Shown here: positions 1-7,997 of the stretch, piece after piece | How the letters are laid out: each line of letters starts with the position of its first letter | Numbering within the stretch: the first letter of the stretch is position 1 | Origin: Methylorubrum thiocyanatum | GTDB lineage: Bacteria; Pseudomonadota; Alphaproteobacteria; Rhizobiales; Beijerinckiaceae | Direction of reading: 5' to 3' | Length of the DNA: 64,000 bases | NCBI GenBank assembly: GCA_014138645.1 | Contig: JACJIB010000001.1 | Location: 682,001-746,000, forward strand | Notes under the pieces: model-generated | Databases searched by the model: none | What the model saw: only the letters and a program-made list of their open reading frames with translations | What the model was told of the DNA's origin: nothing | Program-made: the position numbers and the translations under genes

Positions 1-1
1 G

Positions 2-463
2 GACACCTTCCTGATCTCGGCGCTCAACGGCGACGGCGTCGCCGACCTGCGCAAGGCGCTCGCCGCCCGGATGCCGCCGGGCCCCTGGCTCTACCCGGAG
101 GATCAGATCTCGGACGCGCCGCTGCGCATGCTCGCCGCCGAGATCACCCGGGAGAAGATCTACGACCGGCTGCACGAGGAGCTGCCCTACCGCTCCACCG
201 TCGAGACCGACCAGTGGCAGGTGCGGCCCGACGGCTCGGTGCGCATCGAGCAGACGATCTTCGTCGAGCGTGAGAGCCAGCGCTCGATCGTGCTCGGCAA
301 GGGCGGCCAGACCATCAAGGCGATCGGGCAGGCGGCCCGGATCGAGATCGCCGAGGTGGCCGAGGCCAAGGTGCACCTGTTCCTGCACGTGAAGGTCCGC
401 GAGAACTGGGCCGACGATCCCGCGCGCTATCGCGAGATGGGCCTCGAATTCCCGACCGGCTGA
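2..463 (+). CDS. era: GTPase Era, C-terminal part (5' end outside window)
   Basis: Only the last 153 residues are in the window; the reading frame is open from base 2. Era is a GTPase that binds the 3' end of 16S rRNA and assists 30S maturation. The visible part is the end of the G domain (an ISALNGDGV-type G5 motif) followed by the linker and a KH RNA-binding domain. The KH loop reads VLGKGGQTIK, and the conserved NWADDPARY and MGLEF segments close the protein at normal length. The usual alphaproteobacterial neighbour recO does not follow; a repeat element and an RsmC-like gene do. The identification is secure despite truncation by the window edge. Confidence 0.95.
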   Translation, partial: DTFLISALNGDGVADLRKALAARMPPGPWLYPEDQISDAPLRMLAAEITREKIYDRLHEELPYRSTVETDQWQVRPDGSVRIEQTIFVERESQRSIVLGKGGQTIKAIGQAARIEIAEVAEAKVHLFLHVKVRENWADDPARYREMGLEFPTG

Positions 464-491
464 CCTCTATTCCTTTCCATCCGATCTCCGA

Positions 492-602
492 CCTCATCCT
501 GAGGTGCCGGCGCGAAGCGGCGGCCTCGAAGGAGGCTCCAGATCCCGCGCGGTCGCTGGAACACCCTTCGAGGCCCGCTCGCGCGGGCACCTCAGGATGA
601 GG
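492..602. repeat. Long imperfect inverted repeat, copy 1 of a dispersed family
   Basis: The 17-base sequence CCTCATCCTGAGGTGCC at 492-508 returns as an exact reverse complement at 586-602. Inner arms CGGCCTCGAAGG and CCCTTCGAGGC also pair. The transcript would fold into one long hairpin of about 110 nt. Related elements lie at 43441-43513 and 47409-47538, all intergenic. It fills the gap between era and the rRNA methyltransferase and may also act as a terminator or RNA-stability element; that role is inference. Confidence 0.85.
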
Positions 603-669
603 ATCGGGATGGGATAACCTCCTGCGGCGACGGCTACGGCCTGAACACCAAGCCCCAACCCCAGCCCCC

Positions 670-1596
670 ATGCCCCAGACCGATCCTGACCTCCGCGCCG
701 TCCTCTACGGCCTCCCGCCCGCCGAGCTCGCGGCTCTGCCCGAGGGGGCCGCGCAGGTCTCGCCGCTGATCCCCGGATCGGCGCGGCTGGAGGACGTGGC
801 CGAGGCGAGCCTCGAAACCGCCGTGCTGCTGGCGCCGCCGGGCACGGTCGAACGGCGCTACGCTCTGGCGCTGGCGCTCCGGGCGCTGCGGCCCGGCGGC
901 CGGCTGGTGGCGCTGGCGCCCAAGGACAAGGGCGGCACGCGGCTCGCCAAGGAGCTGCGCGGCTTCGGCTGCGCGGTGACCGACGAGCCGCGGCGCCACC
1001 ACCGCATCTGCACCGCGGCGCGGCCCGAGGCGCCCTCGGGCATCGAGGCCGCGGTCGCGGGCGGCGCCCCGCGCCACATCGACAACCTCGCGCTCTGCAC
1101 CCAGCCGGGCATCTTCTCCTGGGACCGGCTCGATCCCGGAAGCGCCCTGCTGCTGCGCCACCTGCCGCCGCTCGCGGGACGCGGCGCCGATTTCGGCTGC
1201 GGCCTCGGCATCCTGGCGCGGGCAGCACTGAAATCGGAAAAGGTCGCCGCGTTGGCGCTGATCGACCTCGACCGCCGCGCGATCGAGATGGCCCGGCGCA
1301 ATGTCGCCGACGCGCGCGCCAGCCTGCACTGGGCCGACCTGCGCGGATCGGAACCGGCCCTGACGGGCCTCGACTTCGTCGTCACCAATCCCCCCTTCCA
1401 CGATGGCGGCGCCGAGGATCAGGCGCTGGGGCAGGTCTTCATCGCCCGTGCGGCCGCGGCCCTGCGGCCGGGCGGGACGCTCCACCTCGTCGCCAACGCC
1501 CATCTGCCCTACGAAGCGCCCCTGCGCGCCGCCTTCCGCACGGTCACGCCGGTGGTGACGGAGGGCGGCTACAAGCTGTTCGAGGCGCGCAAGTGA
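670..1596 (+). CDS. rsmC: RsmC/RlmG-like class I rRNA guanine-N2 methyltransferase
   Basis: A 308-residue SAM-dependent methyltransferase of the two-domain RsmC/RlmG type, which makes m2G in ribosomal RNA. The N-terminal half (about 1-140) is the degenerate methyltransferase-like domain. The C-terminal half carries the SAM motif DFGCGLGILA near 174-183, an acidic residue after motif II (IDLDRRAIEMA), and the catalytic NPPF motif at 240-243, followed by a family-typical ALRPGGTLHLVANAHLPYE stretch. It lies 24 bp upstream of an RsuA-type pseudouridine synthase, so two rRNA modification genes are probably co-transcribed. Family assignment is firm; the exact target (G1207 of 16S versus 23S) is not settled by sequence. 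Confidence 0.85.
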   Translation: MPQTDPDLRAVLYGLPPAELAALPEGAAQVSPLIPGSARLEDVAEASLETAVLLAPPGTVERRYALALALRALRPGGRLVALAPKDKGGTRLAKELRGFGCAVTDEPRRHHRICTAARPEAPSGIEAAVAGGAPRHIDNLALCTQPGIFSWDRLDPGSALLLRHLPPLAGRGADFGCGLGILARAALKSEKVAALALIDLDRRAIEMARRNVADARASLHWADLRGSEPALTGLDFVVTNPPFHDGGAEDQALGQVFIARAAAALRPGGTLHLVANAHLPYEAPLRAAFRTVTPVVTEGGYKLFEARK

Positions 1597-1637
1597 TGGA
1601 GGTGTGCAAGTGATGGAGGCGTGCAAGTGAAGGCCGT
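1587..1637 (+). repeat. 17-bp tandem repeat spanning the rsmC stop and rsuA start
   Basis: Three consecutive 17-bp units (1587-1603, 1604-1620, 1621-1637) are variants of GTGCAAGTGATGGAGGC. The first two copies differ at two positions; the third is diverged at its 3' end. The first unit contains the rsmC stop codon, the GGAGG in the second sits directly before the GTG start of the next gene, and the third forms its first codons. The duplication therefore multiplies the ribosome-binding site and the start context. Confidence 0.8.
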
Positions 1638-2355
1638 GCGCCTCGACCGGCTGCTGGCCAATCTCGGCTACGGCTCGCGCCGGGAGGTCGAGGGGCTGGC
1701 TCGCGCCGGCCTCGTCCGCCGCGACGGGGAGGCGCTGCGGGATGCCTCGCAGCGCATTGCGCTCGAACCCGACCTTTCCGCCCGGATGACGGTGCAGGGT
1801 GCGCCTCTCGATCCGCTGCCCGGCGTCTGCCTGATGCTGCACAAGCCCCTCGGCGTCACCTGCTCGCACAAGGAGGCGGGGCCGCTGATCTACAGCCTGC
1901 TGCCGGAGCGCTGGCGGCGGCGCGATCCGGCGCTCTCCACGGTCGGGCGTCTCGACAAGGAGACCTCGGGCCTGCTGCTCATGACCGATGACGGCGCGCT
2001 GCTGCACCGGATCATCGCGCCGAAGGCCAAGGTGGCCAAGCGCTACCGGGTGACGCTGGCCCGTCCGCTCCAGGGCGACGAGGCCGCGATCCTCGCCTCG
2101 GGCGAATTGATGCTGGAGGGCGAGGACAAGCCGCTTCTGCCCGTCGAGATGGAGGGCGAGGACGCGACCCACTGCACCGTGACCCTGCACGAGGGCCGCT
2201 ACCATCAGGTCCGACGCATGTTCGCCGCGCTGGGCAACCACGTCGATGCGCTCCACCGCGACCGCGTCGGCGGTCTGGCGCTCCCCGCCGACCTGCCGGC
2301 GGGGGAGTTCCGGATTCTGGGGCCGGGCGAGATTGCCGCGGTGTTCGGGGGATAG
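1621..2355 (+). CDS. rsuA: RsuA-family 16S rRNA pseudouridine synthase
   Basis: A 244-residue protein with an N-terminal S4 RNA-binding domain (about 7-60) and an RsuA/RluB-type pseudouridine synthase domain. The catalytic aspartate is D112 in GRLDKETSGLL, and the C-terminal YHQVRRMFAALGN motif is present. The family isomerises uridine in rRNA (U516 of 16S for RsuA). The GTG at 1621 lies in a tandem repeat and has a GGAGG directly upstream; the GTG at 1627 is an alternative start. Upstream ATGs in the repeat run into stops after a few codons. It is probably co-transcribed with the upstream methyltransferase gene. Confidence 0.88.
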   Translation: MQVKAVRLDRLLANLGYGSRREVEGLARAGLVRRDGEALRDASQRIALEPDLSARMTVQGAPLDPLPGVCLMLHKPLGVTCSHKEAGPLIYSLLPERWRRRDPALSTVGRLDKETSGLLLMTDDGALLHRIIAPKAKVAKRYRVTLARPLQGDEAAILASGELMLEGEDKPLLPVEMEGEDATHCTVTLHEGRYHQVRRMFAALGNHVDALHRDRVGGLALPADLPAGEFRILGPGEIAAVFGG

Positions 2356-2359
2356 GGTT

Positions 2360-2983
2360 TCAGCCGGCAGCGAGGCTGCGCCGGGCGAGGCGGCGGTCGA
2401 GGCGCACCAGCGCCCAGCCGACGCCGAGGAAAGCCGCCGCGATCGCCCCGGCATAGGCGGCGACCGGACCCCAGCCGATCTTCCCGATATCGAGGAACGG
2501 ATAGGGATAGCGCGCGTCGTAGGCGCCGCGCAGGAGCGTGTAGCCGAGATAGACCAGCGGATAGCTCGCAAACAGCAGGAGGTCGCGCAGCGCGAGGCGT
2601 CCCTTCGGCACAAAGACGAGCCAGAACAGCGGCACCAGCACCGGCAACGCTTGGTGAAGCAGGATGTCGCCGATGAGGTCGCCGCCGCGAAGCGTCCTGA
2701 GTCCGTAGAGCAGAAGACGCTGGACGAGGCCGACGAGCAGGGTCGCGAGCACCGTCGTAGCGACGAGCCGGGGCTGGGCCAGGGCCGGCACCCGCAGGGC
2801 GATCCCGCCGAACACCGCGAAGACGAGGAGCCCGGTCAGGTTCGTGAAATAGGCGGCCATGATCCAGGCCGCGACCGGCACCGAGCCCGTCCGGCCGAAC
2901 ACGGCGGCGAAGCCGAACCCGACGCCGACCACGGCACAGAGCGCGATCAGGGCGGCGGCGAGGCGGGCGCTTCGGGAGTTCAT
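2360..2983 (-). CDS. Pr6Pr-family integral membrane protein
   Basis: A 207-residue polytopic membrane protein with about six hydrophobic segments, beginning with a helix at about 8-30 and a second at about 38-62 (AYFTNLTGLLVFAVFG). The pattern, including the YFTNLTG and HQALPVLVPLFWL stretches, is that of the Pr6Pr family, whose biochemical function is unknown. It converges on rsuA with a 4-bp gap and has no obvious operon partner. The ATG at 2983 is chosen because upstream in-frame codons do not look coding. Confidence 0.7.
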   Translation of the reverse strand: MNSRSARLAAALIALCAVVGVGFGFAAVFGRTGSVPVAAWIMAAYFTNLTGLLVFAVFGGIALRVPALAQPRLVATTVLATLLVGLVQRLLLYGLRTLRGGDLIGDILLHQALPVLVPLFWLVFVPKGRLALRDLLLFASYPLVYLGYTLLRGAYDARYPYPFLDIGKIGWGPVAAYAGAIAAAFLGVGWALVRLDRRLARRSLAAG

Positions 2984-3094
2984 GGTCGGTCGGGGCGGAG
3001 CCGGGAAGGGAGACGCGTTCTGGCGTCCCATCGCGACCATGGCATGACGCGGCCGGCTTGACAGGTCCCGCCCCGTGCCGGACGTCGCGCACCC

Positions 3095-3886
3095 GTGCTG
3101 CTCGATCTCCTTCATCTCCTGACCACGCCCGCGCCGTCGGCCCAGCGCCGGCTCGGCTACCTGCGCGACAGCATCTGGCTGATGTCGCGTGCCCGCCGCT
3201 GCCGCCGGGCCTGGGCACCGCATCTCGAGGCCAGCCGCGCCGTGATGCGCGCAGCCATCGCGGGGGCGGAGCGACGCGACACCGCGGTGGTGCTCGGCTC
3301 GGGGCTCCTGCTCGACGTGCCGCTGGCGGATCTCACTGGCGCCTTCCGGCGGGTGGTGCTGGTCGATGCCGTGCATCTTGCGCCCGCGCGGCGCGCGATC
3401 CGGGCCTTTGCCAATGTCGAGATGCTGACCGCGGATCTGAGCGGTGCGATGGCGCTGATGACGGGCGCGGCGCGCGATCTCGATCCGCGCCTGCCGCCGG
3501 TCTGCGCCGAGCCGGGGACCGGCCTCGTCATCTCCGCCAACCTTCTCTCGCAACTCCCGATCCGCCCGGTCGATCGGCTGGAGGCCTCGCGCCGTCCCCT
3601 CGGAGCTTGGACACGGGAGGACGGCGACGCCTTCGGGCGGCGGATTGTCGAGGCGCATCTCGCTGCCCTCGCTGCCCTCAGGGCGCGGGTCTGCCTCGTC
3701 ACCGACCTCGACGAGACCGAAGAGGACCGGCAAGGCCGCGTCCACGCCCGGCACGATCTCCTCTACGGCGTCCGGCTCGGAACGCCGGACCGGGCCTGGA
3801 CCTGGGAACTCGCGCCTTTCGGCGAAACGGCCGTTAACCGGCGCCTGACGCATCGCGTCGCCGGCTTCGCGGATTGGCGTCGGTGA
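3095..3886 (+). CDS. Uncharacterised protein with a possible Rossmann/SAM-like core
   Basis: I do not recognise a named family. The 263-residue protein has no signal peptide or membrane segment. Its N-terminus is Arg-rich, followed by a glycine-containing beta-strand/turn (VVLGSGLLLDVPL, about 69-81) and a second strand ending in Asp (VVLVDAVHL, about 91-99). This arrangement resembles motifs I and II of class I methyltransferases. A later LVISANLLSQLPIRP stretch resembles the motif IV region. It starts at GTG 3095, divergent from the Pr6Pr gene by 111 bp. A methyltransferase-like fold is inference only. Confidence 0.6.
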   Translation: MLLDLLHLLTTPAPSAQRRLGYLRDSIWLMSRARRCRRAWAPHLEASRAVMRAAIAGAERRDTAVVLGSGLLLDVPLADLTGAFRRVVLVDAVHLAPARRAIRAFANVEMLTADLSGAMALMTGAARDLDPRLPPVCAEPGTGLVISANLLSQLPIRPVDRLEASRRPLGAWTREDGDAFGRRIVEAHLAALAALRARVCLVTDLDETEEDRQGRVHARHDLLYGVRLGTPDRAWTWELAPFGETAVNRRLTHRVAGFADWRR

Positions 3887-4096
3887 CGGGTTCGACCGTC
3901 TCACATCGCTGCGTCAGCCCACGGAAGTCTCAGAGCAAAATAAGAAGAAGGCTCCGGCAAGCCGGGTGTCTGGCCAGCTGGAAGGGTTTATCCGGCAACA
4001 TCATCCTGAGCGACCGTATCGACCGAGTTTAGGGTTCGGGATCTTCAGGAAGATTGCGCGGGAAAAACAGAAAAACATCCGGGAGGATTTTGCACG

Positions 4097-4402
4097 ATGC
4101 GACGCTTCTCCGCCCTGCTCCTCGCCATGGCTCTCGTGCCCGGCGCTGCCAGCGCCCTGTCGATGACGGACACGCTGGAGGCCTGGAAGCAAAGCTCGGC
4201 CATGGATCGCCTTCAGCTCGCGACGCGCTTCGGCAAGTCGTTCGTGTCGGTCAACGAGAGCTTCACCGCAGGTTACTTCGTCAAATGCATCGACGACGTG
4301 GCGGGCTACCCCAACGCGCAGAAGGCCAAGATTGAGGATGCGATGCGCGAATGCGTCGCCTCGCAGCTCCGGATGACCGGCAAGGGGCAGGCGGACGATT
4401 AG
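4097..4402 (+). CDS. Small secreted protein of unknown function
   Basis: A 101-residue protein with an N-terminal signal peptide: RR, then the hydrophobic stretch LLLAMALVPGAASA, with cleavage probably after ASA near residue 20. The mature part is about 80 residues, helical, and holds two cysteines about 20 residues apart (VKCIDDV and RECVAS) that could form a periplasmic disulfide. A strong ribosome-binding site (GGGAGGA) lies 9 bases upstream of the ATG, which supports it as a real gene. It converges on kup. Confidence 0.65.
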   Translation: MRRFSALLLAMALVPGAASALSMTDTLEAWKQSSAMDRLQLATRFGKSFVSVNESFTAGYFVKCIDDVAGYPNAQKAKIEDAMRECVASQLRMTGKGQADD

Positions 4403-4403
4403 C

Positions 4404-4446
4404 GCTTCGTGCTGGATAGCGGGACCGGCACGAAGCTCTAAGCTTT
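4404..4446 (+). terminator. Probable terminator between the small secreted protein gene and kup
   Basis: A perfect 9-bp stem, GCTTCGTGC (4404-4412) with GCACGAAGC (4428-4436), is followed by TCTAAGCTTTT. It lies directly after the stop codon of the plus-strand gene and before the convergent kup gene. Confidence 0.6.
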
Positions 4447-4515
4447 TGTGTTTGCATCACCTTTTTCCGAAGGCCGGAAGCCGCCTTTCGGGATGATGCG
4501 TTCGGGCGCGACCAC

Positions 4516-6456
4516 TCAGATCTCGATCTCGGTGCCGATCTCGATCACCTGACGGGCCGGCACGCAGAAATGGGCGCCGGTGCGCTCGGCGTTGTTCTGC
4601 ATCACCGCGAAGACCGCCTCGCGCCAGTCCGACATGCCGCGCCGGTCGGAGACGGGGATGATCGTCTCGTGGCCGACGAAGACGGTGAGATCCTCGGTGA
4701 ATTCCTTCGGCAGCAGCCCGGCATGGACGGCGCAGTCGAGCCCTTCGGGGATCGAGGCCGATTGCATGAAGCCGTAACGCAGCACCACGCGGCGGATATC
4801 GGGGGTGATCTCGGTGACGCGGGCCCGCTCCGCGCGCGGCACGGTCGGCGTCTCCTCGAACAAGGCGGTGACGATCACGACGCGGGCGTGCAGGGCGCGC
4901 AGGCGCTCGACGAAGCGCATCATCGGCAGCGGGATGCCCTCCGTCGCCGAGGACAGGAAGGCGGCCGAGCCCGGCAGGGTCGTCGGCGCATCCCGGCGCA
5001 AATCGTCCAGGAACCGTGCCTCCGGCGGGCGCAGGCCCATGCGCGCCTGTTCCAGGCAGGCATTGCCCTTGAGCCATGTCAGCATCAGGAAGGCGATGAT
5101 GCCGGCCAGCAGCAGCGGAAACCAGCCGCCCTCCAACAGCTTCACGCTGTTGGCCGAGAGGAAGATCAGGTCGATCACGAGGAAGAAGCCGTTGACCGCG
5201 AGCACGATCGGCCAGCCGAAGCCCCATTTGCGGGCGATCAGGCCGGCGAGCAGGGTCGTGATCGCCATCAGCAGCGAAACGGCGATGCCGTAGGCGCCGG
5301 CCAGCGCGTCGGAGGAACGGAAGATCAGAACCGCTGCGAGCGTCGCGGCGGCGAGCAGCCAGTTCACCAGCGGCACGTAGATCTGGCCGCTCTCGTCCGG
5401 GGCAGTGTGGACGATGCGCAGCGGCGGCAGGAAGCCGAGCTGGATCGATTGCCGGGTCAGCGAGAACACGCCCGAGATCACCGCCTGCGACGCGATGACG
5501 GCGGCGAGCGTCGCCAGCCCGATCAGCGGATAGTGCAGGAGGCCCGGCGCCAGGCGGTAGAACGGGTTCTCGGCGGCGGACGGATCGACGAGCAGGATCG
5601 CGCCCTGGCCGAAATAGTGGATCACCAGCGCCGGGAGCACGAGGGCGAACCACGCGACGCGGATCGCCCGCGCACCGAAATGCCCGAGATCGGCATACAT
5701 CGCCTCGCCGCCGGTGACCGCGAGGAAGGCGGCGCCCAGCATGGCGAAGCCGACATGCAGGCCGGCATGCGCCGTGAACTCGACGGCGCGCAGCGGATTG
5801 ATCGCGCTCAGGATTTGCGGCGCCTGGACGATGCCGCCGAGGCCGAGCGCGGCCAGGACGAGGAACCAGACCAGCATCACCGGCCCGAAGATCTTTCCGA
5901 TGAAGGCCGCGCCCCGGCGCTGGACGAGAAACAGCCCGATGAGGATGACCAGCGCGATCGGCACGATGAAGCGGTCGAGCGCCGGCGCATCGACCCGCAG
6001 GCCCTCGACGGCCGAGAGCACGGAGATCGCCGGGGTGATCGCTCCGTCGCCGTAGAGCAGGGCGGCGCCGACAAGGCCGACGATCAGCAGCAGCGCCTGC
6101 CGCGAGCCGGCTTTCGCGTGGCGGGCGCCGAGCAGCGCCAGCATCGCGACGATGCCGCCCTCGCCGCGGTTGTCGGCGCGCAGGATCAGCACCGCGTATT
6201 TGAGCGAGACGACGAGGATCAGCGCCCACAGGATGAGCGAGACCGCCCCGGTCACCGCCACCGGAGGCGGGTGGCCGCCCGGGCTCGCGGCGCGCACCGC
6301 CTCCTTGAGCGCGTAGAGCGGGCTCGTGCCGATATCGCCGTAGACGACGCCGAGGGTGGCGATGAGCAGCCCGGCACCGAGGCGCCGGCCGGGTCCGGTC
6401 TCCTGCCCGGACGCCGATTCGTCCGCTTCGGAGGCTGAGGCGCTGGGCTGGCTCAA
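4516..6456 (-). CDS. kup: Kup-family potassium uptake protein
   Basis: A 646-residue potassium:proton symporter of the Kup/HAK family in the inner membrane. The diagnostic GVVYGDIGTSPLYALKEAV-like segment falls in the first membrane helix after a short hydrophilic N-terminus (about 1-28). Roughly twelve membrane segments extend to about residue 440, with a soluble C-terminal domain after. Length and motifs are normal for the family. It is the last gene of a minus-strand run (rppH, DUF2939, kup) with a 101-bp gap before it, so a separate promoter is possible. Confidence 0.93.
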   Translation of the reverse strand: MSQPSASASEADESASGQETGPGRRLGAGLLIATLGVVYGDIGTSPLYALKEAVRAASPGGHPPPVAVTGAVSLILWALILVVSLKYAVLILRADNRGEGGIVAMLALLGARHAKAGSRQALLLIVGLVGAALLYGDGAITPAISVLSAVEGLRVDAPALDRFIVPIALVILIGLFLVQRRGAAFIGKIFGPVMLVWFLVLAALGLGGIVQAPQILSAINPLRAVEFTAHAGLHVGFAMLGAAFLAVTGGEAMYADLGHFGARAIRVAWFALVLPALVIHYFGQGAILLVDPSAAENPFYRLAPGLLHYPLIGLATLAAVIASQAVISGVFSLTRQSIQLGFLPPLRIVHTAPDESGQIYVPLVNWLLAAATLAAVLIFRSSDALAGAYGIAVSLLMAITTLLAGLIARKWGFGWPIVLAVNGFFLVIDLIFLSANSVKLLEGGWFPLLLAGIIAFLMLTWLKGNACLEQARMGLRPPEARFLDDLRRDAPTTLPGSAAFLSSATEGIPLPMMRFVERLRALHARVVIVTALFEETPTVPRAERARVTEITPDIRRVVLRYGFMQSASIPEGLDCAVHAGLLPKEFTEDLTVFVGHETIIPVSDRRGMSDWREAVFAVMQNNAERTGAHFCVPARQVIEIGTEIEI

Positions 6457-6557
6457 GGGTACGCTCCGACAAGCGGGGCCGATCGTGGCGGCTCACCTAT
6501 GGAGCGGAGCAGGAAAGACCAGAGCCTCTCATTTGCAGACTTTGGCGGACGTCACGC

Positions 6558-7208
6558 TCACGGGGGAGGGGCGGCGTCCGGTGCGGCCTTGTCCGAGGCG
6601 GAACGCCCCTCGCGCAGCCGGGCGGCCCCGGCGGCGGCCTTCTCGCCGATGCGGCGGCGCAGGTCGTCCGACAGCTCGATATCGACGAGGCGCCAGCCCC
6701 AGTCGCGCAGGCGCAGGCGGATGCGGAACTGCTCGTGGCGGGGCCGGTCCGGCGGCACCGCCACCACCACGGAGCGGAAGCCGCGCATGTCGGAGGCGAG
6801 ATAGTAGCGCAGCAGCCGCTTGAGGTCGGGGATGCGCAGCCCGTCGCGCCGCTCGTGCCGGTTGGCCGGCGCGGCGAGGTCGGCGCCCTGCGGCCAGCCG
6901 TCGTCGAGGAGGTCGATCACGGCCTTCGGCGTGAGCGCCGATTCCATGATCGGCAAGGCGAAGGCGCCGGCGGCGTCGGCGATGCGCTGCCGCTCGCGCG
7001 GATCGAGGGAGGTGCTGTCGGCCTTGACCGCGGCGCTGATCTGCCGCGCGAGCGACAGGCGCAGGGTGCGGAAATTGACCCGCTGCTCGATCGCCGCGGC
7101 ATCACCCGCCTGCACCGCCGCGGCGAACTCGTAGAGCGACCAGAACGGCGTCAGCGTGTAGGCGAACCAAGCCGCCACCGCGAGAAGGGGAGCGAGCCAC
7201 CACCGCAT
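6558..7208 (-). CDS. DUF2939-family membrane-anchored protein
   Basis: A 216-residue protein with a single N-terminal hydrophobic segment (about 3-22), then a soluble domain presumably in the periplasm. The early pattern (TLTPFWSLYEFAAAVQAGDAAAIEQRVNF) is typical of DUF2939 proteins, in which a membrane anchor is followed by a helical domain describing residues 'in the first half' of the chain. Function is unknown. The gene follows rppH by 27 bp and precedes kup, probably as one transcription unit. Confidence 0.75.
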   Translation of the reverse strand: MRWWLAPLLAVAAWFAYTLTPFWSLYEFAAAVQAGDAAAIEQRVNFRTLRLSLARQISAAVKADSTSLDPRERQRIADAAGAFALPIMESALTPKAVIDLLDDGWPQGADLAAPANRHERRDGLRIPDLKRLLRYYLASDMRGFRSVVVAVPPDRPRHEQFRIRLRLRDWGWRLVDIELSDDLRRRIGEKAAAGAARLREGRSASDKAAPDAAPPP

Positions 7209-7235
7209 CGGATCAGCCGCGAATGCGCGGGTGCG

Positions 7236-7844
7236 TCATACCGGACCATCCGCCCGACCGGCTGCCGGACCCTCCGCCGGATCGCCCTCGGCGCCGTGCC
7301 AGCCGGTGAGCCCGGAGAACGCCGCGACGACGCCCTCGTAGACCGGGCGCTTAAAGGGGATGATGAGGTCGGGCAGCGCGTCCAGCCGCTCCCAGCGCCA
7401 CGCCTCGAATTCGGGCTTGTGCCGGCCGCCGCCGGGGGCGTCCACGTCGATGACCGTCTCGCTGCCGGTGAGCCCGAAGGCGAACCACTTCTGGCGCTGG
7501 CCGCGGTAGCGGCCCTTCCAGGCCTGCTTCATGACCGCCGGCGGCAGGTCGTAAGCGAGCCAGTCGCGGGTCTCGCCGAGCCACGTGACGGCCTCCGCCG
7601 GCACGTTGGTTTCCTCGTGGAGTTCGCGCAGGGCCGCGGCGAGGGGCTCTTCCCCCTCGTCGATCCCGCCCTGCGGCATCTGCCACGCGCGATCACCCTC
7701 CACGTGCTCGGGCCCGGCCTCGCGCTTGCGCCGGCCGATGAACACTTGGCCGTCGCGGTTGAACAGGGCCACGCCCACGCAGGGGCGGTAGGGCAGCGCG
7801 CTGCCCTCGGGCAGGCGCAGAAGGTCGTCTTCGGGGCGGGTCAT
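7236..7844 (-). CDS. rppH: RNA pyrophosphohydrolase (Nudix)
   Basis: A 202-residue Nudix hydrolase. The Nudix box spans residues 59-81 with G59, E65, and the REL-EE core at 73-78. The [12 protein letters not shown] start of the domain and the W-MPQGG lead-in are characteristic of RppH/IalA, which removes pyrophosphate from 5'-triphosphorylated RNA and starts mRNA decay. The ATG at 7844 is preferred; upstream in-frame residues are proline-rich and unlike the family. In related genomes rppH often follows the ctpA/deacetylase cluster; here a chemoreceptor gene lies between. Confidence 0.9.
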   Translation of the reverse strand: MTRPEDDLLRLPEGSALPYRPCVGVALFNRDGQVFIGRRKREAGPEHVEGDRAWQMPQGGIDEGEEPLAAALRELHEETNVPAEAVTWLGETRDWLAYDLPPAVMKQAWKGRYRGQRQKWFAFGLTGSETVIDVDAPGGGRHKPEFEAWRWERLDALPDLIIPFKRPVYEGVVAAFSGLTGWHGAEGDPAEGPAAGRADGPV

Positions 7845-7997
7845 CGCGGGCTTTGGGCGGCCTTGTGCTGGCGGCGCGACCATAGGAGGCCGAACCGGTG
7901 CGGGCAACGCCGACCTGCCTCCTATCTGAGGCCGCAAAACGCGCGCGGGCGCGGCCCCGGCCGCGCCCGCGTTCTCCTCCGCCGTTCCCGCTCGCCG

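Noticed and set aside
3887..4096. A GGTTCGA sequence suggesting a tRNA T-loop
   Set aside because: No cloverleaf, acceptor stem or anticodon arm could be built around it.
4570..6438. A 600-codon open frame antisense to kup on the plus strand
   Set aside because: It is rich in Arg, Gln, Asp and Glu as expected of a reverse-complement shadow in GC-rich DNA and matches no family; kup is the real gene.
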